Below, one piece after another: positions 1 through 6,940 of a stretch of 64,000 bases of DNA. The DNA is from Flavobacterium cutihirudinis (GTDB lineage: Bacteria > Bacteroidota > Bacteroidia > Flavobacteriales > Flavobacteriaceae), in assembly GCF_003385895.1 (NCBI RefSeq), contig NZ_QRDQ01000007.1:1178001-1242000 (forward strand), in the 5' to 3' direction. The translations under genes were made by a program, and so were the position numbers. Numbering within the stretch: position 1 is the first letter of the stretch; each line of letters starts with the position of its first letter. Under the pieces are notes generated by a model, which worked only from the letters and a program-made list of their open reading frames with translations, searched no databases and was not told the DNA's origin.

Positions 1-1
1 T

Positions 2-769
2 GTTGTTACTGATTTAGGAGGTTTTGTTGCTTCTACTTTTAAAAGAGGTGTTAACTTTATAAATGTACCAACTACTTTATTGTCTATGGTTGATGCTTCT
101 GTTGGAGGAAAAACGGGTGTTGACTTAGGGAATCTTAAAAACCAAATTGGAGTAATTAACGTTCCTCAAATGGTTTTGATTGATACAGAATATTTAGAAA
201 CTTTGCCACAAACCGAGATGCGTTCCGGTTTAGCTGAAATGCTAAAGCATGGTCTAATTTACGATGCTCCGTACTGGCGACAGTTTTCAGATTTAAAATC
301 GATTGTTTTTGATGAATTGGATCAGTTAATTTATCGTTCAGTTGAAATTAAAAATGAAATTGTTATTCAGGATCCAACAGAGAAAAATATTCGTAAAGCA
401 TTAAACTTCGGACATACATTAGGACATGCTATTGAAGGATATTTTTTAGAAAGTGAAGAAAAAACAACTTTATTGCACGGCGAAGCCATTGCTGCCGGAA
501 TGATTTTGGAAGCTTATATTTCACTAAAGCAAAATCTTATCTCAGAAGAAGAATACAGAGAAATTAAAACCGTAATAAAAGGTATCTACGACGACATCAT
601 TTTTGAGGAAAATGACATTGATCCGATACTTGAATTGCTGATTCATGACAAAAAAAATGAATATGGTTTAATTCAATTTGCGCTTATTGAAGGAATCGGA
701 AAAATAAAGATTAACCAATCTGTTGAAAATAAATTGATTCTAGAAGCGTTTGAGGATTATAAATCTTAA
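2..769 (+). CDS. aroB: 3-dehydroquinate synthase, 5' end outside window
   Basis: This enzyme converts DAHP to 3-dehydroquinate, the second step of the shikimate pathway, in the cytoplasm using NAD and a divalent metal. The reading frame is open from base 2, so about 255 C-terminal residues are visible and the true start lies upstream. The NAD-fold segment TDLGGFVASTFKRG and the phosphate-binding stretch SMVDASVGGKTGVDLGNLKN are clear. The metal ligands expected for the family are present: Glu in GLAEMLKHG, His in NFGHTLGHAIE and His in LLHGEAIAAG. The gene ends about 45 bases before the promoter of the polyamine-type genes, so it appears to close a transcription unit that begins outside the window. 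The family assignment is secure. Confidence 0.96.
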   Translation, partial: VVTDLGGFVASTFKRGVNFINVPTTLLSMVDASVGGKTGVDLGNLKNQIGVINVPQMVLIDTEYLETLPQTEMRSGLAEMLKHGLIYDAPYWRQFSDLKSIVFDELDQLIYRSVEIKNEIVIQDPTEKNIRKALNFGHTLGHAIEGYFLESEEKTTLLHGEAIAAGMILEAYISLKQNLISEEEYREIKTVIKGIYDDIIFEENDIDPILELLIHDKKNEYGLIQFALIEGIGKIKINQSVENKLILEAFEDYKS

Positions 770-789
770 ACTTTTTTTAATCAAAAGCA

Positions 790-821
790 TTGCTTTAGGT
801 ATATATTATTTTTTACATTTG
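790..821 (+). promoter_or_regulatory. Bacteroidota-type promoter for the arginine decarboxylase unit
   Basis: TACATTTG at 814-821 matches the -7 consensus TAnnTTTG. TTG at 790-792 lies 21 bases upstream and fits the -33 element. Transcription would start near 828, giving speA a leader of about 240 bases. Confidence 0.55.
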
Positions 822-826
822 CCACA

Positions 827-1006
827 ATGAAAACAAACAGTAAACAAAGACAATTCAGCTCTTACAGAAACCGTCTCAACAGTTCTTTATTAAGAATGTT
901 GAACCGTTTTTATAATAGTAAAAGTCCGTTTTGTTTTGATGTTTTTCAATGCTCGAAGGCAGAACATGAAAAACTGCCCATTATATTCGCCAATATTAGA
1001 GTTTGA
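827..1006 (+). CDS. Possible 59-residue small ORF in the speA leader
   Basis: An uninterrupted frame of 59 codons lies in the 300-base gap before the arginine decarboxylase. It is rich in Arg, Ser and Asn, begins MKTNSKQRQFSSYRNRLN and ends FANIRV. I recognise no family. The ATG falls almost exactly at the start point predicted from the TAnnTTTG element, so it would be nearly leaderless; an internal in-frame ATG at 896 is the alternative. It could be a real small protein, an upstream regulatory ORF for speA, or chance. The rest of the gap (1007-1068) shows only AT-rich sequence. Confidence 0.3.
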   Translation: MKTNSKQRQFSSYRNRLNSSLLRMLNRFYNSKSPFCFDVFQCSKAEHEKLPIIFANIRV

Positions 1007-1068
1007 ATTTTAGATTTAGAACCGATAAACTAAATTTAAAAATTACAACTTATAATATTGAAATATAA

Positions 1069-2472
1069 ATGAATACAAAATATTCTGATCTAATTAATCA
1101 AACATATTACTTTCCACAAGAGGAATTTAAACTAAACAAAGACAACCTACAGTTTCACAACATCGATTTGATGAAATTGGTTGAACAATATGGTACCCCA
1201 TTAAAGTTTACCTACCTGCCTCAAATTTCTGAAAACATTAATAAGGCAAAAGCCTGGTTTAGAAAATCAATGGAAAAGAACAAGTACGAAGCAAAATATT
1301 ACTATTGCTATTGTACAAAAAGTTCTCATTTTGAGTATATTATGAATGAGGCATTTAAAAATAATATTCATATAGAAACATCATCAGCGTTTGATGTTAA
1401 TATTGTGGAAAACTTATTGGAGAATGGTAAAATCAACAAAAGTACTTATGTAATATGTAATGGTTTTAAAAGAGATGAGTACATATCTAATATCGCAAGA
1501 TTAATCAACAACGGACATAAAAACACTATTCCGATTATTGATAATTACGAAGAATTAGATTTGCTTCAGGCAGAAATCAAAGGAAAATTTAAAATTGGAA
1601 TTCGTATTGCTGCTGAGGAAGAGCCTAAATTTGAGTTTTATACCTCAAGATTAGGAATTGGATATAAAAATATCGTTTCGTTTTATAAAAAACAGATTCA
1701 GGAAAATGATAAACTGGAGCTTAAAATGCTTCACTTTTTCATTAATACCGGAATAAACGACACATCATATTATTGGAATGAGCTTGTAAAATGTATCAAA
1801 GTATACATTGCACTAAAAAAGGAATGTCCTACTCTTGATGGTTTGAACATTGGAGGTGGTTTTCCAATTAAAAACTCATTGGCGTTTGAATATGATTATC
1901 AATATATGATTGATGAAATTATCAATCAGATTAAAATCGCCTGCGATGAAGCAGAAGTAGATGTTCCTAATATTTTTACGGAATTTGGATCATTTACTGT
2001 AGGTGAAAGTGGTGGCGCAATCTATCAGATTTTGTATCAAAAACAACAAAATGATAGAGAGAAATGGAATATGATTGATTCATCTTTCATAACAACTTTG
2101 CCGGATACTTGGGCAATAAACAAACGTTTTATCATGCTGGCGGTGAACCGTTGGAATGATACTTACGAGCGGGTTCTATTGGGTGGATTGACTTGTGATA
2201 GTGACGACTATTATAATTCAGAACAAAACATGAACGCTATTTATTTGCCTAAATACAACAAAGAAAAGCCGCTTTACATTGGTTTCTTTAATACTGGTGC
2301 GTATCAGGAAACAATTGGAGGATATGGAGGTTTACACCACTGTTTGATTCCACAACCTAAGCATATTTTAATAGATCGCGACGAAAATGGTATTCTGGCA
2401 ACCGAAGTGTTCTCAGAACAACAAACTTCAGATGATGTATTGAAGATTTTAGGATACAAGAAAAAAATGTAA
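1069..2472 (+). CDS. speA: Biosynthetic arginine decarboxylase-like enzyme (fold type III, PLP)
   Basis: The protein is a PLP-dependent decarboxylase of the alanine racemase/ornithine decarboxylase fold and probably makes agmatine from arginine as the first step toward polyamines. At 467 residues it is shorter than the enterobacterial SpeA (about 650) but normal for the Bacteroidota form. The likely PLP lysine is in CYCTKSSHFEY near residue 84. A glycine-rich phosphate-binding loop, LNIGGGFPI, lies near residue 265, and TEFGSFTVGESGG near 310 matches the EFGR-type motif. The CDSDDYY segment near 380 matches the active-site CxxxD motif of the family. The ATG at 1069 is the first in frame. The deoxyhypusine-synthase-like gene follows 109 bases downstream. 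No agmatinase gene is present in this cluster. Arginine is the expected substrate from family knowledge; the sequence alone does not prove it. Confidence 0.8.
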   Translation: MNTKYSDLINQTYYFPQEEFKLNKDNLQFHNIDLMKLVEQYGTPLKFTYLPQISENINKAKAWFRKSMEKNKYEAKYYYCYCTKSSHFEYIMNEAFKNNIHIETSSAFDVNIVENLLENGKINKSTYVICNGFKRDEYISNIARLINNGHKNTIPIIDNYEELDLLQAEIKGKFKIGIRIAAEEEPKFEFYTSRLGIGYKNIVSFYKKQIQENDKLELKMLHFFINTGINDTSYYWNELVKCIKVYIALKKECPTLDGLNIGGGFPIKNSLAFEYDYQYMIDEIINQIKIACDEAEVDVPNIFTEFGSFTVGESGGAIYQILYQKQQNDREKWNMIDSSFITTLPDTWAINKRFIMLAVNRWNDTYERVLLGGLTCDSDDYYNSEQNMNAIYLPKYNKEKPLYIGFFNTGAYQETIGGYGGLHHCLIPQPKHILIDRDENGILATEVFSEQQTSDDVLKILGYKKKM

Positions 2473-2581
2473 AAAAAATTCTTGCAAATTAAATGTTAAT
2501 ATTTGAAAAATGATTAATTTGCATACAACAGAAGGTTAAAAACTTTTTAATTCAAAAACAAAGAAAAAAAACAAGAACGAA

Positions 2582-3550
2582 ATGAAAGGACCAATCAGTC
2601 AGTTTATTGAAAAACATTATTTACACTTTAATTCTGCTGCTTTAGTTGATGCTGCAAAAGCTTATGAACAACAGTTAGCAAATGGTGCTAAAATGATGGT
2701 GAGTATGGCTGGCGCTATGAGTACAGCAGAAATTGGTAAAATTTTTGCCGAAATAATTAGACAAGATAAAGTACAAATTATTTCATGTACTGGAGCCAAT
2801 CTAGAAGAAGATATCATGAATCTTGTTGCACACTCTCATTATGAAAGAGTGCCACATTATCGTGATTTAACGCCGGAAGACGAATGGGCTTTACTTGAAA
2901 GAGGATTAAACCGTGTTACTGACACTTGTATTCCTGAACACGAAGCATTCCGTCGTTTGCAAAAACACATTTACAAAATCTGGAAAGATGCTGATGATAA
3001 AGGAGAACGTTATTTTCCACATGAATTCATGTACAAAATGTTATTATCAGGTGTTTTAGAAGAATACTACGAAATTGATCTAAAAGATAGCTGGATGTAT
3101 GCAGCTGCAGAGAAAAATTTACCAATTATCGTTCCAGGTTGGGAAGATAGTACAATGGGAAATATTTTCGCTTCATACGTAATTAAAGGTGATTTGAAAG
3201 CATCTACCATGAAATCAGGAATTGAATATATGACATTCCTTGCTGACTGGTATCCAAAAAATAGCGCTAACGGAATTGGATTCTTCCAAATTGGTGGTGG
3301 TATTGCGGGTGACTTCCCTATTTGTGTGGTACCAATGTTGTACCAGGATATGGAAATGCACGATATTCCTTTCTGGAGCTATTTCTGTCAAATTTCAGAT
3401 TCTACAACTAGTTATGGTTCTTATTCGGGAGCAGTTCCAAATGAGAAAATTACTTGGGGTAAACTAGACATCAAAACCCCTAAATTTATTATAGAGTCGG
3501 ATGCTACAATTGTTGCACCGTTAATTTTTGCTTATTTATTAGATTTATAG
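2582..3550 (+). CDS. Deoxyhypusine synthase family protein
   Basis: Eukaryotic members transfer the aminobutyl group of spermidine to eIF5A through an enzyme-lysine imine. Bacterial homologues lack that target, and several act as homospermidine-type synthases. The 322-residue protein keeps the catalytic lysine context TWGKLD near residue 294, an NAD-binding region (ISCTGANLEEDIMNLV near residue 70) and the C-terminal SDATIVAPLIFAYLL. The ATG at 2582 follows an A-rich stretch. It lies between the arginine decarboxylase and the acidic protein, 8 bases before the latter, so it probably acts on an agmatine- or polyamine-derived substrate. The family is clear; the substrate is inferred from context. 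Confidence 0.85.
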   Translation: MKGPISQFIEKHYLHFNSAALVDAAKAYEQQLANGAKMMVSMAGAMSTAEIGKIFAEIIRQDKVQIISCTGANLEEDIMNLVAHSHYERVPHYRDLTPEDEWALLERGLNRVTDTCIPEHEAFRRLQKHIYKIWKDADDKGERYFPHEFMYKMLLSGVLEEYYEIDLKDSWMYAAAEKNLPIIVPGWEDSTMGNIFASYVIKGDLKASTMKSGIEYMTFLADWYPKNSANGIGFFQIGGGIAGDFPICVVPMLYQDMEMHDIPFWSYFCQISDSTTSYGSYSGAVPNEKITWGKLDIKTPKFIIESDATIVAPLIFAYLLDL

Positions 3551-3558
3551 GATATTTT

Positions 3559-3966
3559 ATGAAAAGAGTTATAGTAGACTACGCTAAATTGACCAATGAA
3601 ATTTTAAACCTTTTGGTTGAAAAATTTCCTGATGGTTATGACGATTCGGATGTTATCCGTTTTAGAAACGCTAAAAACGAATTAGTAGAAGCTGTTGAAG
3701 TTCGCACCGAAGACACTATTTATTTAGTAAAAATCAGTACTAAACTTGCTGACAGAATTGAAAACTACGATGAAGATGACGATATTGATCTTGATGTAGA
3801 TACAATTGAGCCAGTTAAAGGGATTGATCTTGAGGATGATAGCGACGACGATGACGATGATGATACTCAGGACAAGCCAGATACAGATGGTGGTGACGAT
3901 GATGATGATGAGGATAAAGATGATATCGCAGACGATAGTGATGATGACGATGACGACGAAGACTAA
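3559..3966 (+). CDS. Small protein with extremely acidic tail
   Basis: The first 70 or so residues look like a folded domain, beginning MKRVIVDYAKLTNEILNLLVEKFPDG, with a charged, possibly alpha/beta pattern. Residues from about 73 to 135 are almost only Asp, Glu, Gly and Lys. I recognise no enzymatic motif. It starts 8 bases after the deoxyhypusine-synthase-like stop, so the two are probably co-transcribed, and a strong terminator follows. The tail is coded by iterated GAT/GAC/GAG triplets, which are prone to slippage. It might bind cations, basic proteins or polyamines; that is speculation. Homologues are sometimes named as primase or elongation-factor-like by automatic annotation, which nothing here supports. 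Confidence 0.85.
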   Translation: MKRVIVDYAKLTNEILNLLVEKFPDGYDDSDVIRFRNAKNELVEAVEVRTEDTIYLVKISTKLADRIENYDEDDDIDLDVDTIEPVKGIDLEDDSDDDDDDDTQDKPDTDGGDDDDDEDKDDIADDSDDDDDDED

Positions 3967-3985
3967 TCGTTTATTTTAAATATTT

Positions 3986-4022
3986 AAAAAAAGGAACTCT
4001 ACAAAAATGAGTTCCTTTTTTT
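3986..4022 (+). terminator. Intrinsic terminator after the polyamine cluster
   Basis: The 9-bp arms AAGGAACTC (3991-3999) and GAGTTCCTT (4009-4017) enclose a 9-base loop and are followed by a T run to 4022. It ends the unit containing speA, the deoxyhypusine-synthase-like gene and the acidic protein. Confidence 0.85.
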
Positions 4023-4099
4023 ATTACGTAACAAATTTATATGTTTGAAAGAAATTTCTTATATTTAATAATTCATCTTTACAAGAAATAATATTACAT

Positions 4100-6223
4100 A
4101 TGACATCAGAATTATTACACGCCAAACTAAAAGACAATTTTGGTTTTGAAAAATTCAGACCCAATCAGGAAACGATAATTAATACCATACTTTCTGGTCA
4201 GGATACGCTTGCCATTATGCCAACTGGCGGAGGGAAATCAATTTGTTTTCAATTACCGGCTCTTGTTTTGCCAGGAATTACAATTGTTATTTCTCCTTTA
4301 ATTGCATTAATGAAAGATCAGGTTGATAGTTTAAAAGCCAACGGAATTTCTGCATGTTATATTAATAGTAGTCAAAGCACTGAAGAACAGCAATTTAATA
4401 TTGATAATCTAAAATCAAATATTTTTAAATTGGTATATATTGCTCCTGAAAGTTTATCTTATCTGGATGTTATGTTTAATGAGTTAGAAATAAGCCTGAT
4501 AGCGATTGATGAAGCACACTGTATTTCATCTTGGGGGCATGACTTTAGACCTGCTTATACCAATTTGGGATATTTAAAAAATCGCTTCCCTTCTACTCCA
4601 GTTCTGGCACTTACTGCAACAGCTGACAAAGCGACGAGAACAGATATAACCAAACAGCTAAATTTAAAAAATCCAAAAACTTTCATTGCTTCATTTGATA
4701 GAAAGAACTTAAGTCTGGAAGTTCGTCCGGCTTTGGATCGTGTAAAACAAATAATTGAATTTGTTGAGAACAAACCGAATGAGTCCGGTATTATTTATTG
4801 TTTAAGTCGAAAAACGACTGAAGAACTTGCAGAAAAATTACAAAAAAACGGAATTACTGCAAAAGCTTATCATGCTGGTTTAGACAATAAGATCCGTGCA
4901 AAAACACAAGACAGTTTTATAAATGATGATTGTCAGGTTGTTTGTGCGACAATTGCTTTCGGAATGGGAATTGATAAATCAAATGTACGCTGGGTTATTC
5001 ATTACAATCTGCCAAAAAATATTGAAGGGTATTATCAGGAAATTGGTCGTGCTGGTCGTGATGGATTGCCTGCTGAAACTATTTTGTTTGAAAGTTATGC
5101 CGATGTTATTCAGCTTCAGAAATTTGCGTCAGAGGGATTGAACTCAGATGTTCAGCTTGCAAAATTAGAAAGGATGAAGCAATATGCAGACGCTTTGAGC
5201 TGCAGAAGAAAAATTCTTTTATCTTATTTTGGAGAATTAGTATCTGATAATTGTGGCAATTGTGATATTTGCAAGAAACCTCCAATATTTTTTGATGGAA
5301 CAATTTTAGCCCAAAAAGCATTATCAGCGATAACCCGTTTGCAGGAGTCTGAACCATTACCTGTTATTGTTGATTTTTTAAGAGGCTCAAAAAACGCATA
5401 TATTTTTGAAAAAAATTATCAAACGCTAAAAACGTACGGAATTGGCGCAGACATTTCATGGTACGACTGGAATCAATATTTAATTCAGCTGATCAATCTT
5501 GGTTATTGTGAAATTGCATTTCATCAGCACAATAAAATTTTGTTGACGTCATTTGCTAAAAAAGTTTTGTTTGAAGGCGAAAAAGTAAAATTGACAACTG
5601 TCGTTAAAAAAGTGATTGATAAAAATGAAATCAAACAAGAGAAAATGAAGGTAGCTAAGAATTCTCTTTTTGAAACACTTCGAAAATTACGTTACGAAAT
5701 TGCAAAAGAAGAAGAAGTTCCGGCTTATGTAATTTTTAGCGATGCATCTTTGCGACAAATGGAAATTTTACGACCTATGACGGATGATGATTTTCTTGCG
5801 GTCGAAGGTGTTGGTAAAGCGAAGTTGGAAAAATACGGTTCCGAATTTATTAATGCGATAATTGAATTTTATAAAAATAAATCGGTTGTAAAAAAAGAGA
5901 AAAAAGGAAGCACTTTTAATAAAACGCTTGAATTATTTGAAAATGGAATTTCTGTAGAAGAAATTGCTGAGCAAAGAAGTATTAGTAAGACTACTGTGAT
6001 TTCGCATTTAGCAAAATTGTATGTAGATGGTCATAATTTAGATTTGAGCCAATTTGTTTCTGAGGACGAAATTTCGAAAATAGAAAAAGCTCAGATAGAA
6101 CTGGAAAATCCTAATGCGCTAAAACCTTATTTTGATTATTTTGAAGAAAAAATGTCTTACGATAAAATTCGTTTCGGGTTAGCTTTTATTGAAAGGAAAC
6201 AGAAATCAGTTTTGTCATCTTGA
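4100..6223 (+). CDS. recQ: ATP-dependent DNA helicase RecQ
   Basis: This is a superfamily 2 3'-5' DNA helicase for recombination and fork repair. Residues 40-47 form Walker A (MPTGGGKS), DEAH lies near 136, and motif VI (QEIGRAGRDG) is near 315. The RecQ C-terminal zinc site is present as CRRK near 367 and CGNCDIC near 390. An HRDC domain occupies about 535-600 (RPMTDDDFLAVEGVGKAKLE). Residues about 620-665 form a helix-turn-helix (GISVEEIAEQRSISKTTVIS), as in RecQ proteins with a C-terminal HTH_40 domain. At 707 residues it is the usual length for that form. The last codons and the TGA stop lie inside a palindromic repeat, so the exact C-terminus may vary between strains. It is a single-gene unit convergent with the DinB-fold gene. 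Confidence 0.95.
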   Translation: MTSELLHAKLKDNFGFEKFRPNQETIINTILSGQDTLAIMPTGGGKSICFQLPALVLPGITIVISPLIALMKDQVDSLKANGISACYINSSQSTEEQQFNIDNLKSNIFKLVYIAPESLSYLDVMFNELEISLIAIDEAHCISSWGHDFRPAYTNLGYLKNRFPSTPVLALTATADKATRTDITKQLNLKNPKTFIASFDRKNLSLEVRPALDRVKQIIEFVENKPNESGIIYCLSRKTTEELAEKLQKNGITAKAYHAGLDNKIRAKTQDSFINDDCQVVCATIAFGMGIDKSNVRWVIHYNLPKNIEGYYQEIGRAGRDGLPAETILFESYADVIQLQKFASEGLNSDVQLAKLERMKQYADALSCRRKILLSYFGELVSDNCGNCDICKKPPIFFDGTILAQKALSAITRLQESEPLPVIVDFLRGSKNAYIFEKNYQTLKTYGIGADISWYDWNQYLIQLINLGYCEIAFHQHNKILLTSFAKKVLFEGEKVKLTTVVKKVIDKNEIKQEKMKVAKNSLFETLRKLRYEIAKEEEVPAYVIFSDASLRQMEILRPMTDDDFLAVEGVGKAKLEKYGSEFINAIIEFYKNKSVVKKEKKGSTFNKTLELFENGISVEEIAEQRSISKTTVISHLAKLYVDGHNLDLSQFVSEDEISKIEKAQIELENPNALKPYFDYFEEKMSYDKIRFGLAFIERKQKSVLSS

Positions 6224-6311
6224 CGAAGGAAAGATCGCACTAGAAATTCCATAAAGTTAGTAGCCAATCTTTATAGAATTTCTAGTGTGATTCCTCGTTC
6301 CTCGGAATGAC
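6214..6311. repeat. Palindromic intergenic repeat (GTCAT...ATGAC family)
   Basis: The element begins GTCAT at 6214 and ends ATGAC at 6311. Its inner arms include ACTAGAAATTC and AGAATTTCTAGTG around an unpaired centre. It begins within the last codons of recQ and supplies that gene's stop. It resembles in layout the element at 27448-27549, and both look like non-autonomous, MITE- or REP-like repeats. Confidence 0.75.
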
Positions 6312-6329
6312 AAGATTGGGTAAAATAGT

Positions 6330-6362
6330 AAACCCGACTGGTTTTTAAAACCTGTCGGGTTT
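6330..6362. terminator. Bidirectional terminator hairpin between recQ and the DinB-fold gene
   Basis: A nearly perfect palindrome has arms AAACCCGACTGGTTTT and AAAACCTGTCGGGTTT with one T-T mismatch. It lies between two convergent genes. The same GGTTTT-AAAACC core recurs at 17711-17747, 41854-41880 and 41930-41946, so this is a repeat used as a terminator. Confidence 0.75.
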
Positions 6363-6383
6363 GATTTTATAACTTATTTTGAA

Positions 6384-6899
6384 TTACAAATACCTTTCTC
6401 TAAAAACTTTTTGATGATGTTTTTGATGTCCTATAATGACAAAGCCTAAAGCACGAACAGAGATTTGAATATTTGAAGCAGTTCCAATTCGTTTAAGCTG
6501 TTCTTCAGACAAGCTTTTGAAAAACAATAAATTAGAATGTCTTAACGCCGAAAGCTCAGTAAGTAAATCTTGAATACTTCTTCGGTTTGAATCAGTGTTA
6601 ACTGCATAATCATTTTCTTCAAAACTTGGCAAAGGCGTTTTGTCATTTCTGGAAAACCTTAATGCTCTGTATGCAAAAATACGCTCACAATCAATTATAT
6701 GTTGGATGATGTCTTTTATAGTCCACTTCCCTTCAGCATAACGATAGTCAAATTTATCCATTGGGATATCCTGAACAAATCGGATAAAATCATGCAGCGA
6801 AATTTCTAATTCTTCTATTAGGTTTACATTTCCAGCTTCTTTAATATAAGTTGCAAATCCGCCAGAGTATTCATTTTCTAACAATTGATCTGAATTCAT
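6384..6899 (-). CDS. DinB/YfiT-fold family protein
   Basis: The 171-residue protein has the four-helix DinB fold, with the characteristic segment GKWTIKDIIQHIIDCERIFAYRALRFSR near residues 60-90 and a C-terminal GHQKHHQKVFRERYL. The spaced histidines (HIIDCE and GHQKHH) form the expected metal triad. Members include thiol S-transferases that use bacillithiol or other thiols; the true substrate here is unknown. It starts 41 bases after PEP carboxylase ends and is probably co-transcribed with it. A YpdA-like bacillithiol disulfide reductase is encoded at 21825-22790, which is consistent with bacillithiol chemistry in this organism. Confidence 0.85.
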   Translation of the reverse strand: MNSDQLLENEYSGGFATYIKEAGNVNLIEELEISLHDFIRFVQDIPMDKFDYRYAEGKWTIKDIIQHIIDCERIFAYRALRFSRNDKTPLPSFEENDYAVNTDSNRRSIQDLLTELSALRHSNLLFFKSLSEEQLKRIGTASNIQISVRALGFVIIGHQKHHQKVFRERYL

Positions 6900-6940
6900 T
6901 TTAGATAATTTTAAATTTCTATAATAAAATAAATTTAACT

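Noticed and set aside
4100..6223. RecQ-like helicase as part of a defence island
   Set aside because: No restriction, toxin or other defence gene flanks it; it has the complete RecQ domain order and looks like a repair enzyme.
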